Of a stretch of 64,000 nucleotides of DNA, positions 25,644 to 34,312 are shown piece by piece. The DNA lies in the NCBI RefSeq assembly GCF_002210225.1, contig NZ_MWUJ01000001.1, positions 430,381 through 494,380 of the forward strand, given 5' to 3'. The notes under the pieces were generated by a model. It was given only the letters and a program-made list of their open reading frames with translations, was not told the origin of the DNA and ran no database searches. Within the stretch, counting starts at the first letter, position 1; each line of letters opens with the position of its first letter. The stretch is from Geofilum rhodophaeum (GTDB taxonomy: Bacteria > Bacteroidota > Bacteroidia > Bacteroidales > Marinilabiliaceae). Both the position numbers and the translations under genes were made by a program.

Positions 25644-26870
25644 TTTCTGAATGCGAAAACCGGCTTGGGCCAGGTCCTCCCAAAAACGGGGGTAGGACTT
25701 GCTGACGACACCCGGATCGGCTACTGAAAAGGCATAGCCTGTCTTCAAGACCGCTGGCGCAAAGGCCATGGCCATGCGATGGTCCTTGTAAGTGGCAACC
25801 TCTACCTGCTCAGCAGGCGTGCAGCGCTCGCCCTTCCATTCCAGATTGTCGCGGTCGTTGCTGTGCAAAACGTAACCAAACTTAGCCAGCTCCTTGATCA
25901 GCGCCTGAATGCGGTCCGTCTCCTTTATTTTAAGGGTATGCAGACCGGTAAAAGTAAAGGGCATGTCCAAGAAGGCACAAGTCACCGCAAAGGTCTGGGC
26001 CAGATCGGGCTCCTCGGTAAAATCGTGTCGGAAAGCGGCGGTCCGCTTTCCGGTATTGGTCAACTGCAGACCCTTGTTCGAGAATTTGTGCTGCACGCCC
26101 AGCGACTCAAACAAGCGGGCCACGGCGGCGTCGCCCTGCCAACTGTAGCGATCGAGTCCTTTCAGCACCAGGTGCGCCCCTTCGCCGGCCAGGGCCACCG
26201 CTTCAAACCAGTAAGAAGCGGCACTCCAGTCGCCCTCCACCTTAGCAGCCACCGGCTGGTACACGCCGGCCGGCACCTCAATCAGTGCATCTTTCCACTT
26301 GCACTTGATGCCAAACTGCTCCATCAACTTAATTGTGAGCTGAATGTAGGGGCGCGAAGTAATGTTCCCGGTCAATTTCAGGCGCAGGCCTTTTTCCATG
26401 TAGGGACCAATCATCAAGAGGGCGGAGATGTACTGGCTGCTCACGTCGCCGGGCAATTCCAAATCGCCACCCACCAGGGCACTGCCAAAAATCCGCAGGG
26501 GTGGAAAACCTTCTTTCTCGATGTACTCGACCCTTCCGCCCAACTTATTGAGGGCATCCACCAAAACGTGAATGGGCCGCTGCTTCATGCGCGTACTTCC
26601 GGTCAGGGTCCACTCCCCCACCTGCTTGGCCAGGTAGGCCGTTAAAAATCGCATGGTGGTTCCGGCCGCCCCAATGTCAAAATCGCGGCTGTTCGACGAA
26701 AACACGCGCAGCATGGCGTCGGTGTCGTCGCTGTCGGACAAGTTCTTTATAGGATGCGCACTGTAACTGAGGGCGTTGAGGATGAGCAAACGGTTACTGA
26801 TGCTCTTGCTGGTGGGCAGTTCAACACTGACCGGCAGCAGCTTTTCGGGAGCCAGAATGCTTATGGACAT
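25641..26870 (-). CDS. aroA: 3-phosphoshikimate 1-carboxyvinyltransferase (EPSP synthase)
   Basis: A roughly 409-residue enzyme of the shikimate pathway, joining PEP to shikimate 3-phosphate. Motifs in order: KSISNRLLILNAL near the N-terminus (shikimate-3-phosphate binding), GAAGTTMRFLTA near 60, the LPGDVSSQYISALL stretch near 150, KETDRI near 320 and DHRMAMAFAP near 370. The open frame extends upstream to a TTG at 26978, but that part overlaps aroB and is not conserved; the ATG at 26870 gives the normal start. It overlaps nothing and lies just downstream of aroB, with which it likely forms one operon. Confidence 0.96.
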   Translation of the reverse strand: MSISILAPEKLLPVSVELPTSKSISNRLLILNALSYSAHPIKNLSDSDDTDAMLRVFSSNSRDFDIGAAGTTMRFLTAYLAKQVGEWTLTGSTRMKQRPIHVLVDALNKLGGRVEYIEKEGFPPLRIFGSALVGGDLELPGDVSSQYISALLMIGPYMEKGLRLKLTGNITSRPYIQLTIKLMEQFGIKCKWKDALIEVPAGVYQPVAAKVEGDWSAASYWFEAVALAGEGAHLVLKGLDRYSWQGDAAVARLFESLGVQHKFSNKGLQLTNTGKRTAAFRHDFTEEPDLAQTFAVTCAFLDMPFTFTGLHTLKIKETDRIQALIKELAKFGYVLHSNDRDNLEWKGERCTPAEQVEVATYKDHRMAMAFAPAVLKTGYAFSVADPGVVSKSYPRFWEDLAQAGFRIQK

Positions 26871-26920
26871 GAATAGGTTTTGTTTTGGATGGACTTTGTT
26901 TTGGATGAAATACTTCAAAA

Positions 26921-27994
26921 TCAGGACTGGGGTGCCAGATAAGCACGCAAGGCGGCAAGCACCTCGTCCCGCTCGCAATGGGTATTGATGGCAATATCGC
27001 CGATGGCACGCAGCAGCGTAAAATTCATACGGCCGGCCTGGTTTTTCTTGTCGTGGGTCATGGTTTGGTAGAGTTCATCAAAATCGGTCTCCGAGAAAGC
27101 AAAGCGACCGTAAACCTTATCTACATAGCTGCGCAATTGCTGTACCAGCTCACCGGGAAATCCCAGTTTTTGTTGGGCCAGGTAGAGCTCGGCCACCATG
27201 CCGTAGGCTACCGCATAACCGTGCAGCACGGGCTGCCGGCGTTTCAGGGCCAGACTCTCAAAGGCGTGCCCGATGGTATGCCCAAGATTCAGGGCCTTGC
27301 GAATGCCTTTTTCACGGGGATCGGCCGTTACCACCTCGTCTTTCAGTCGAATGGAAGCCGCCACCAGTTCCGAAAGTTCTTTGGCATCATAGTTCTCAAA
27401 ATCGAAGGCCAGGGTACGCTCGAGCAGCGCCTCGTCTTTAAGGTAGGCGTGTTTAATCATTTCGGCAAAACCCGACAATAAGTTGGGCCCGTCGAGGGTC
27501 TGCAGCAAAGCCGTATCTACCAGAACGTGCTTGGCCTGCATAAAAGAACCAATCTCGTTCTTATAACCCATAAAGTTGATGCCGGTCTTGCCCCCCACCG
27601 AGGCATCTACCTGAGCCAGCAGGGTGGTGGGAATGTTGATGAAATCGATGCCCCGTTTAAAAGTGGCGGCAGCAAAGCCGCCCAAATCGCAGGGCATGCC
27701 GCCACCCAGGTTAATCAGCAAAGAATGCCGGGTGGCTCCGCCTTCGACCAGGGCCTGCCAAATCTGAATCAGACTCTCGGTGTTTTTGGCCCCATCGCCG
27801 GCCCCAACCACGATGCAACGCTCCTCTGAAATGCCCTCCAGAGCACTGATGGCCGGGAAACACAACTGGTGCGTATGCACATCGGTCACCACAAAAATCT
27901 TCTCCTTTTGGTAGGGCGCCATCAAGGCAGCCAGATCGCCGGCCAGCTCATCGGCCATGTACACATCGGTCTCCCGGGTATTTAATGAGCGCAT
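26921..27994 (-). CDS. aroB: 3-dehydroquinate synthase
   Basis: A 357-residue NAD- and metal-dependent enzyme converting DAHP to 3-dehydroquinate, the second step of the shikimate pathway. Visible motifs: VVGAGDGAKN in the NAD domain, the signature NLGGGMPCDLGGFAAATFKRG, IPTTLLAQVDASVGGKTGIN, and metal-binding histidines in NLGHTIGHAFES. The ATG at 27994 gives the normal N-terminus; a longer frame to 28081 adds unconserved residues and would run through the promoter box at 28021. It is followed 50 bp later by aroA, consistent with an aroBA operon. Confidence 0.96.
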   Translation of the reverse strand: MRSLNTRETDVYMADELAGDLAALMAPYQKEKIFVVTDVHTHQLCFPAISALEGISEERCIVVGAGDGAKNTESLIQIWQALVEGGATRHSLLINLGGGMPCDLGGFAAATFKRGIDFINIPTTLLAQVDASVGGKTGINFMGYKNEIGSFMQAKHVLVDTALLQTLDGPNLLSGFAEMIKHAYLKDEALLERTLAFDFENYDAKELSELVAASIRLKDEVVTADPREKGIRKALNLGHTIGHAFESLALKRRQPVLHGYAVAYGMVAELYLAQQKLGFPGELVQQLRSYVDKVYGRFAFSETDFDELYQTMTHDKKNQAGRMNFTLLRAIGDIAINTHCERDEVLAALRAYLAPQS

Positions 27995-28020
27995 GTTGTT
28001 TCGTTTTTGGTGAAGCACGA

Positions 28021-28028
28021 CAAAAATA
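28021..28028 (-). promoter_or_regulatory. -7 box TATTTTTG of aroB
   Basis: Minus-strand TATTTTTG matches TAnnTTTG and lies 27 bp before the aroB ATG at 27994. No clear -33 element was found. Confidence 0.5.
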
Positions 28029-28143
28029 AGCTTTTTATGGCAGAGCGCAGCCCTCTGCTGACCCCTTTGTGCTAAAAACAAGCGGCAGGGACAAAGGGTT
28101 TCGTCTTTTTTCCTTAATTTTATACAGCTTAAAAAAGTAGGAC

Positions 28144-28593
28144 ATGAACAACAAAAAAACCGCTGCCCGACACATTCGTGTTTTTGCCATCAGCTGGCTC
28201 GCTGCCATGGCCTTACTGGTGGCCTCTCTGGTGTGGCGCGACAACACCCCCCTGGCGACCCAGCTCATTCTGGCAGCTGCCGTTGTGGGCATCGCCCTAA
28301 TTTTTGGCTGGGGCGGCTTTTACTATCTCGAAATCAGCAGCGACAAGGAGGCCTTTACCATCAAATACTTCAACCTTTTTCCGATGGGGCGCGAATACAA
28401 AGCCATGCGCCTGCCCTTTTCGCGCTACCGCAAGCACGAGGTCAGCACGAAGTTGGGGGGACTTTTTCACTACTTGTCCCTCTACGAAGAAACGGGCCAC
28501 GGCGTGGCCCGTTACCCGGCACTGGGACTCACAGCCCTGAGCGCTGCCGAACGAGAAGAAATAATTCGATTTTTTAAGAAAATGGAAAAATAA
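28144..28593 (+). CDS. Small membrane protein with two N-terminal helices, function unknown
   Basis: A 149-residue protein. Two membrane spans at about 13-31 and 40-62 (LILAAAVVGIALIFGWGGFYYL) are followed by a soluble C-terminal region of about 85 residues, with alternating strands (EAFTIKYFNLFPMGREYK, LGGLFHYLSLYEETGHG) and a basic last helix. This layout resembles bacterial PH-like (YdbS/DUF304-type) membrane proteins, but the similarity is only by eye. It diverges from aroB and precedes dprA by 50 bp on the same strand, possibly co-transcribed. Confidence 0.75.
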   Translation: MNNKKTAARHIRVFAISWLAAMALLVASLVWRDNTPLATQLILAAAVVGIALIFGWGGFYYLEISSDKEAFTIKYFNLFPMGREYKAMRLPFSRYRKHEVSTKLGGLFHYLSLYEETGHGVARYPALGLTALSAAEREEIIRFFKKMEK

Positions 28594-28642
28594 ACCCCGC
28601 CCGTTTCCGCTTAACCCAATTTCAAAATTAAAACCTTAACCC

Positions 28643-29749
28643 ATGTTGCATCACCAATTGGCCCTGAGTCTCATTCCGGGCATCGGGCCCAAACTGGCCC
28701 GTACCCTGCTCAGCTATCTGGGCAGCTGCGAAGCCATCTTCGACCCCAAAAGCGATTTCTCCAAAATCCCCGGCATTGGCAGCATTACTGCCCAACGCCT
28801 GCGCCAGCTCGATAAAAGCAGTTTGCTGAAGACCGCCGAACGCGAAATCGACTTCCTCACCAAAAACCAAATCAAGGCGCGCTTCTTTACCGACGAGGAC
28901 TACCCCGAACGCCTTAGCTATTGCGAAGACGCCCCCTTATTAATTTTTACGGAAGGGCCTGCCGACCTGGACGCCCCTAAAATTGTGAGTATTGTAGGCA
29001 CCCGCAAACCAACGGCCGACGGCATTGAGCTCTGCGAAAAACTGGTGGAAGCCCTGGCGCGCAGACACCCGGGCACACTGATTGTAAGCGGATTGGCTTA
29101 CGGCATCGACATCTGCGCCCATCGCTCGGCCCTGCAATTCGGTCTGCCTACGGCAGCCGTACTGGCCCACGGCCTCGACCGCATCTACCCGGGCATGCAC
29201 CGGTCTACCGCCCGGGAAATTGCCTTCCAGGGAGCTCTTGTCACCGAATTTTTGACCGGGACCAACCCCGACCGCCCCAACTTTGTCAAACGCAACCGCA
29301 TTGTTGCCGGTTTGTGCGACGCCACGGTGGTGGTAGAATCGGCCCACAAGGGCGGGGCGCTGATTACGGCGGGCATCGCTGCCAGTTACAACCGCGACGT
29401 ACTGGCCTTTCCGGGCCGGGTCAACGACCCACTCTCGGGCGGTTGCAACCGACTGATAAAGACCAATACCGCCGCCCTCATCGAGTCCATCGAAGATTTG
29501 GAATACGCCCTCGGCTGGGAAAGTGCCACCAACAACGAGCTGCCCACGCAGGGCTCCCTTTTTAAGGCGCCCGACACGCCACAGGAGAAACTGGTACTCG
29601 ATCTGCTGCAAAACGAAAAAGAAATGAATCTGAACCTCATCAGCATGAACAGCGGCATCCCCATTCCCAAACTGGCCGCCACCCTGCTCGACCTTGAGTT
29701 TAAAGGACTGGTTAAGAGTCGCCCCGGCGGCATCTTCCGCTTGTTGTAG
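28643..29749 (+). CDS. dprA: DNA-processing protein DprA
   Basis: A 368-residue protein that loads RecA onto incoming single-stranded DNA during natural transformation. An N-terminal SAM/HhH-like region (about 1-70, with LIPGIGPKLARTLL and IPGIGSITAQRL) precedes the Rossmann-like core (about 105-310) with IVGTRKPTADG, IVSGLAYGIDICAHRSAL, PRLxxF-like RPNFVKRNRIVAGL and ALITAGIAASYNRDVLAFPG. A C-terminal winged-helix (DprA_WH) ends near 368. Other competence genes are not in the window. The last codons (Leu-Leu-stop) fall in a 14-bp sequence repeated 638 bp later, on the far side of the toxin-antitoxin pair. Confidence 0.95.
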   Translation: MLHHQLALSLIPGIGPKLARTLLSYLGSCEAIFDPKSDFSKIPGIGSITAQRLRQLDKSSLLKTAEREIDFLTKNQIKARFFTDEDYPERLSYCEDAPLLIFTEGPADLDAPKIVSIVGTRKPTADGIELCEKLVEALARRHPGTLIVSGLAYGIDICAHRSALQFGLPTAAVLAHGLDRIYPGMHRSTAREIAFQGALVTEFLTGTNPDRPNFVKRNRIVAGLCDATVVVESAHKGGALITAGIAASYNRDVLAFPGRVNDPLSGGCNRLIKTNTAALIESIEDLEYALGWESATNNELPTQGSLFKAPDTPQEKLVLDLLQNEKEMNLNLISMNSGIPIPKLAATLLDLEFKGLVKSRPGGIFRLL

Positions 29750-29763
29750 CGCCTAGTCAGCGC
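29741..29763 (+). repeat. Left direct repeat flanking the toxin-antitoxin cassette (dprA 3' end)
   Basis: TTGTTGTAGCGCCT at 29741-29754 covers the last two codons and stop of dprA, and is followed after AGT by CAGCGC (29758-29763). The same 14 bases occur at 30379-30392, followed directly by CAGCGC. The arrangement suggests that the intervening segment was inserted between dprA and the convergent dehydrogenase gene. Confidence 0.8.
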
Positions 29764-30114
29764 TCACTTTACTCTTCTTAAACGCCTGGTTTTAGAAGGG
29801 CTGCGACTCCCGTGGATGATTCCTAAAACAATCACCTCTAAGGCGTTAATCTTAAAAACCACATTCCAACTCATACATACAGCCTTGCGATATTTTTTAC
29901 TTTTTGTAGGCAACTCTTCACACTCCCTAAAAGCTCTGGGGTTAAGAGCTATACGATCGAACACTTCAAAAAACTTATCGCCTACACGGGCTGCATTTAA
30001 AGGCTGATGCTTAACAAATGCTATATAACCGCTTATATGATCAAGGTCTCGAAGGGCGCTTTCAGTAATCCTTAGCGGGTATATTTCCGGAGTTTCTTCT
30101 TTTGACTGGCCCAT
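29764..30114 (-). CDS. RelE/ParE-family toxin
   Basis: A 116-residue small basic protein of the RelE/ParE toxin superfamily, which blocks translation or gyrase when free. The N-terminal helices ITESALRDLDHISGYIAFV are followed by strand residues and the family-like MSWNVVFKINALEVIVLGIIHGSR (split here: VVFKINALEVIVLGI then HGSR). The C-terminus is arginine/lysine-rich. It overlaps the upstream antitoxin gene by 43 bp in another frame, the usual coupling for such pairs. The sequence is visibly more AT-rich than dprA on one side and the dehydrogenase on the other. Whether it targets mRNA or gyrase cannot be told. Confidence 0.85.
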   Translation of the reverse strand: MGQSKEETPEIYPLRITESALRDLDHISGYIAFVKHQPLNAARVGDKFFEVFDRIALNPRAFRECEELPTKSKKYRKAVCMSWNVVFKINALEVIVLGIIHGSRSPSKTRRLRRVK

Positions 30115-30323
30115 CTTTGTTTGGCTTGGGTTAAACTTACTGTTGGCGAGTCTTCAGTATAAGCAATCCATTCTATAAAACCCGCTTCACTAATCGGCTC
30201 CCCAGGTAAAGCGTAGGTGTTTGCAGGAGAATCAGCTACGATGCGTATCAACTGCTTATCTTGCAAATCCTGCAAGGCCTTTAAAGATGCGCTGTTGGTC
30301 AGTTCGATGGTTACCGTTTGCAT
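30072..30323 (-). CDS. Antitoxin partner of the RelE/ParE toxin
   Basis: An 83-residue protein directly upstream of and overlapping the toxin gene. It begins MQTVTIELTNSASLKALQDL, a short strand-helix unit like that of small type II antitoxins whose N-termini dimerise, and ends in a lysine-rich tail (KKKLRKYTR). The ATG at 30323 is preferred over one at 30344 because the family-like strand starts there. It should bind and neutralise the toxin and repress the pair; no operator was recognised. Assigned by position and overlap more than by sequence similarity. Confidence 0.75.
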   Translation of the reverse strand: MQTVTIELTNSASLKALQDLQDKQLIRIVADSPANTYALPGEPISEAGFIEWIAYTEDSPTVSLTQAKQRWASQKKKLRKYTR

Positions 30324-30378
30324 AGCTGTGGCTTTTTGTAACAAAGTTAAGGAAAAAAATCAATTCAGAACAGAAGGT

Positions 30379-30398
30379 TTGTTGTAGCGCCTCAGCGC
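30379..30398 (+). repeat. Right direct repeat flanking the toxin-antitoxin cassette
   Basis: TTGTTGTAGCGCCT (30379-30392) and CAGCGC (30393-30398) duplicate the dprA 3' end. The last base of the 14-mer begins the reverse-complement stop codon of the dehydrogenase gene, so this copy could be the original junction and the left copy its partner after insertion. Confidence 0.8.
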
Positions 30399-33319
30399 AA
30401 GGCCTGGTACAAAATTTCTACGGGATGCAGCGCCTCGCGTTGGGTGCCGTCTTTAATTTGATGGCGACAGGAATGACCGGGTGCTGCCAGCAGGGTGGTC
30501 TCAGGGGTGGCACGTACAGCGGGGAAAAGGCGCAACTCCCCAATTTTCATAGAAAGGTGATAGTGGCGATCCTCGTAGCCAAAGGAACCGGCCATGCCGC
30601 AGCAACCGGCCTGAATTTCGCTGGCCTTGTAATTCTCCGGAAAGGAGAGCACCGCGGTCAGAACGCCCGGCTTCATAAGGGCCTTTTGGTGACAGTGGGC
30701 CTGAATCCGAATTTCTCTTTCGTCCCTGGTAAAGGCTTCCCGACCGATGTTTCCGGCCTGCATTTCGTGATGCAAAAACTCCTCGATGGTATAGGCATGC
30801 CGCCCCATTTCCAGGGCCTGATCGCGCAAAGCAGGCGGCAATAAGTCGGGGTACTCATCCCTGAAAGTCAACAAAGCCGCCGGCTCCAGTCCCACCAGCG
30901 GCAAATCACTTTGCACCCGCCCCTTCAACTTCATCATATTGTGACGGGCAATAACGGCTGCCTGACGGACAAAGCCTTTGCTGAGCTGACTGCGCCCGCT
31001 TTCCTTCAAGGGGGCCAGCACCACGCCATAGCCCAACTTTTGGAGCAATAAAACAGCCTTAATGCCGATGTCGCTGTCGTAAAAATTGGTAAACTCATCG
31101 GCCAGCAACATCACCCGTCCCCTGGGATACTCGTCGATGAGTCCCCCCCTGCGGTGCATCCAATGGTCGAGCCGCTCGGCACTGTAGGCGGGGAGACTGC
31201 GTTCGGGACTGATGCCGGCCAAACGCTGCAAACGCTGACGAACCCAGGGCCGGTTTAAAAATGGATTGATGAGTCGTCGAAAGGGAAAAACCATCCGGTT
31301 GACCAGAGGCAGGTTGGCCATCAGCCGATCGCCAAAGGCTACGCCCTCTTTGTCGTTGATCATTTGCATGAACTCGGCCTTCAGTCGCGCCATATCCACC
31401 CCCGAAGGACACTCCGATTTACAGGCCTTGCAACTGAGGCAGAGGTCGAGCACCTCCCGCAAATCGTCGAGCGAAAGTGCAGCATCGTGGTTTTGACCTT
31501 GCAAAAAGGCACGGAGCACATTGGCGCGACCGCGTGTCGAGTGCTTCTCTTCACGGGTGCCGCGGTAGCTGGGACACATGGTTCCGCCCATCAAATCGCC
31601 ACGTATGCAATCGCCCGAACCATTGCAACGTTCCACAGCCGGGAGCAGGCCCCCCTCTCCGCTCCAATTAAAGACCGGCTTTTTGATTTTTTGAAGCAGG
31701 GTGTGTCGATAACGAAAGCCACTGTCCATCGGTGGCGTATCGGTAATTTTTCCTGGATTTAATATACCAAGCGGGTCAAAGACCTGCTTCACGCGCTGCA
31801 TCAAGGCATAGTTTTCGGCCCCCACCATAAGGGGAATGAATTCGCCGCGAAGGCGGCCATCGCCGTGCTCGCCACTGAGTGAGCCCTTGTATTTTTTCAC
31901 CAGGCGCGCAGTATCCAAGGCTATCTGTCGAAACAAACGCACATCTTCGCTTTGGCGAAGATTCAAAACGGGACGAATGTGCAGCTCACCCGAGCCTGCG
32001 TGGCCGTGGTACACGCAGGATTTGCCGTAAGCTGTCAGCAGGGCATCGAGTTCGGCCACGTAGGCTGGCAGATCCTCCACCCGAACCGCCGTATCTTCAA
32101 TCAGCGACACGGGTTTGGCGTCGCCCTTCATGTTGCCCAAAACACCCAGACCGGCTTTACGCAAGGCCCAAACCCGGGCGATGTCATCTCCAGCCACTTG
32201 GGGATAAGTGTAGCCCATACCGCGCTGCCGCAAATCGCTTTCCAGGACCTGCGCCTGAGCGCGGACGGCCTCCTCGCTGTCGCCCGCCCACTCGATCAAA
32301 AGCAGGGCGGCGGGATCGCCTTCCACAAAAAAGCGGTTCTGCCGCTGGGTGGGATTATCGAGGGTCAGGTCCAGGACGTTTTTATCCATCAGCTCCACGG
32401 CCACCGCCTGGTGCTCCCGAACCACTACCACGTTGGCCTCCAGGGCTTCCTGAAGACTTGCAAAATGTACGCAGGAAAGCAATTTCACGGGAGGCGGCAG
32501 GGGCTGCAGGGCGACTTTTATGGCGGTGATAAAGAGCAGGGTTCCTTCGGAGCCGGCGATGAGTGCGGACAGGTTAAAGAGCGCCCCCTCTTCCTTAAAG
32601 GGCAGGGTGTCGAGCAGCGCATCAAGGGCGTAACCCGAATTGCGCCGGCGGATATCGGGATGCGGAAATTCCTTACGCAAGCGCTTCCGCAATTGACGAT
32701 CGGTATAAATCTCCCGAAGATGACGGTAAATTTCTCCTTCCAAATCTTCCTGACGACACTTTTTATCGAACTCCCATTTTTGAAGGGGACGAAAGACCAC
32801 TTCGTCGCCATTGGCCAGGCAGCCTTTGACTTCGAGCAGGTGATCGCGGGTGCTGCCGTAAACCATCGAATGGGCCCCGCAACTGTTGTTGGCCACCATC
32901 CCGCCCAAAGTGCAGCGGTTCGAGGTAGAGGTCTCGGGCGCAAAAAACAGTCCGTATGCGCCCGCCGCCCGGTTCAAATCGTCGAGCACCACGCCGGGCT
33001 CTACTTCGGCCCAGCCTTCTGCCGCATTAATTTCGAGGATGTTGTTCATGTGCACCGAAACATCGGCCACTATGCCCTTACCCACTACCTGTCCCGCCAA
33101 CGAGGTACCCGCCCCCCTTGGTATCAGGGGCAGTTGATGCCGGGCAGCGGCCTTTACCAGCATGTTGACATCGGTAGCGTCGCGGGGGAGCACAAGGGCC
33201 CGCGGAATCTCTTTATAAACCGAGGCGTCGGTAGCGTACAGGGTACGCGAAACGGTGTCGGTGAGCACTTCTCCTTTCAAAAGACCAGCGAGTTCCCCAA
33301 GGGGGTTCGGATCATCCAT
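30392..33319 (-). CDS. FAD/iron-sulfur dehydrogenase, YdiJ (D-2-hydroxyglutarate dehydrogenase-like) family
   Basis: A 975-residue two-part oxidoreductase. Residues about 35-170 form a FAD-binding type 4 domain (LPLIPRGAGTSLAGQ, GGMVANNSCGAHSMVYG); 270-545 the FAD-oxidase C-terminal domain, including GHAGSGELHIRP and GEHGDGRLRGEF. The second half holds ferredoxin-type cysteines (CNGSGDC, CLSCKACKSECPSGVDM) and two CCG-type segments (HCHQKAL, CCGMAGSFGYE). This domain order and length match the YdiJ family, described as D-2-hydroxyglutarate dehydrogenase in other bacteria. It probably passes electrons from a 2-hydroxy acid to the respiratory chain. Its 3' end meets the repeat flanking the toxin-antitoxin cassette. 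Confidence 0.88.
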   Translation of the reverse strand: MDDPNPLGELAGLLKGEVLTDTVSRTLYATDASVYKEIPRALVLPRDATDVNMLVKAAARHQLPLIPRGAGTSLAGQVVGKGIVADVSVHMNNILEINAAEGWAEVEPGVVLDDLNRAAGAYGLFFAPETSTSNRCTLGGMVANNSCGAHSMVYGSTRDHLLEVKGCLANGDEVVFRPLQKWEFDKKCRQEDLEGEIYRHLREIYTDRQLRKRLRKEFPHPDIRRRNSGYALDALLDTLPFKEEGALFNLSALIAGSEGTLLFITAIKVALQPLPPPVKLLSCVHFASLQEALEANVVVVREHQAVAVELMDKNVLDLTLDNPTQRQNRFFVEGDPAALLLIEWAGDSEEAVRAQAQVLESDLRQRGMGYTYPQVAGDDIARVWALRKAGLGVLGNMKGDAKPVSLIEDTAVRVEDLPAYVAELDALLTAYGKSCVYHGHAGSGELHIRPVLNLRQSEDVRLFRQIALDTARLVKKYKGSLSGEHGDGRLRGEFIPLMVGAENYALMQRVKQVFDPLGILNPGKITDTPPMDSGFRYRHTLLQKIKKPVFNWSGEGGLLPAVERCNGSGDCIRGDLMGGTMCPSYRGTREEKHSTRGRANVLRAFLQGQNHDAALSLDDLREVLDLCLSCKACKSECPSGVDMARLKAEFMQMINDKEGVAFGDRLMANLPLVNRMVFPFRRLINPFLNRPWVRQRLQRLAGISPERSLPAYSAERLDHWMHRRGGLIDEYPRGRVMLLADEFTNFYDSDIGIKAVLLLQKLGYGVVLAPLKESGRSQLSKGFVRQAAVIARHNMMKLKGRVQSDLPLVGLEPAALLTFRDEYPDLLPPALRDQALEMGRHAYTIEEFLHHEMQAGNIGREAFTRDEREIRIQAHCHQKALMKPGVLTAVLSFPENYKASEIQAGCCGMAGSFGYEDRHYHLSMKIGELRLFPAVRATPETTLLAAPGHSCRHQIKDGTQREALHPVEILYQALR

Positions 33320-33367
33320 GAGATCAGAAAGACTTTGGTTTGAGGTGCTAAAATAGCAATTAAAATG

Positions 33368-33375
33368 TAAATTTG
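33368..33375 (+). promoter_or_regulatory. -7 box TAAATTTG upstream of the btuF-like gene
   Basis: TAAATTTG matches TAnnTTTG and lies 52 bp before the btuF-like ATG. No cobalamin riboswitch is present in this 108-bp gap. Confidence 0.5.
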
Positions 33376-33427
33376 CAGCGGTTTCCCAATTTGCAGCGCA
33401 ACGCCTGTTGCAGAAAACAGCTTTTAA

Positions 33428-34240
33428 ATGAAGATTTTACTATCCTTTTTGCTCGCGGTGCTGGCCTTTAACCTGAACGCGCAAAAACCGGCTGCCCGCA
33501 TTGTGTCCCTGGCGCCTTCGCTGACCAAGAGCATTTATTATATGGGCGCGGCCGAACAGCTGGTGGGGCGCACTTCATATTGCTTTATTGCCGATGCCGA
33601 CGACAAGGAAGTGGTGGCTTCGGCGGTCAGCGTAAATATTGAAAAAGTGCTGACGCTGAAGCCCGACCTGGTGCTGGCTACCGGCATTACCAATCCGGAG
33701 ACGATTGCGCTGCTGCAACGGGCGGGCATTCGCACCAAGGTGTTTCAGACACCACGCAATTTTGAAGAAATATGCCTGCATTTTCAAGAGTTGGGGCGAC
33801 TCACAGGTCGCGAAGCGGCAGCCGATTCCATAGTGGCCCATACCCGACAGGAAGTCGAACAAATCAAAGCTTCTTACGAAGGGCAGGCAGCCAAAACCTT
33901 TTTCTTTCAAATTGGGGCCAACCCATTGTTTACCGTGCTCGACCATACTTTTATGAACGACTACATCAGCTTTTCGGGGGGCATTAATGTGGCGGGGGGA
34001 TTAAAAGCAGGAACGCTCAGTCGTGAGTGGGTACTGATGAAAAACCCCGAAGTGATTGTCATTGTAAATATGGGCCTGGTAGGCGAAGAGGAAAAAGCCA
34101 TCTGGGAAAGTTATCCACAACTGCGCGCGGTTAAAAATGAGCTGGTGTTTTTTGTGGAATCGGACATGGCCAGCACACCCAACCCTCCGGATTTTCTAAA
34201 GACTTTACAAAGCATGCAGAAAATTTTGCAGGCCCGTTAA
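33428..34240 (+). CDS. btuF: ABC importer substrate-binding protein, BtuF/helical-backbone type
   Basis: A 270-residue periplasmic binding protein with signal peptide (about 1-19, LLSFLLAVLAFNLNAQ). It begins the two-lobed class III fold with RIVSLAPSLTKSIYYMGAAEQL and GRTSYC, followed by VNIEKVLTLKPDLVLA, a pattern typical of cobalamin BtuF proteins of this phylum. It has no lipobox. It is first of a btuF-btuC-btuD-like operon, so it should deliver vitamin B12 (or a related corrinoid) to the permease. Haem or siderophore cannot be excluded; the large cobalamin locus 7 kb away favours B12. Confidence 0.82.
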   Translation: MKILLSFLLAVLAFNLNAQKPAARIVSLAPSLTKSIYYMGAAEQLVGRTSYCFIADADDKEVVASAVSVNIEKVLTLKPDLVLATGITNPETIALLQRAGIRTKVFQTPRNFEEICLHFQELGRLTGREAAADSIVAHTRQEVEQIKASYEGQAAKTFFFQIGANPLFTVLDHTFMNDYISFSGGINVAGGLKAGTLSREWVLMKNPEVIVIVNMGLVGEEEKAIWESYPQLRAVKNELVFFVESDMASTPNPPDFLKTLQSMQKILQAR

Positions 34241-34312
34241 TCCTAAAAAAAACGCCTGCATTTCAAAAGTCCTACAAGCACGCCTTACCATCTAAAAAAC
34301 AGTTGCCCAAGC

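Noticed and set aside
25642-26978. Longer aroA product starting at the TTG at 26978
   Set aside because: The extra residues overlap the aroB 3' end, are not family-like, and the ATG at 26870 gives the conserved opening.
28063-28098. CCCTTTGT...ACAAAGGG inverted repeat between aroB and the small membrane protein
   Set aside because: Arms are only 8 bp with a 20-nt loop and lack a T run, so a terminator or operator call is not supported beyond chance.
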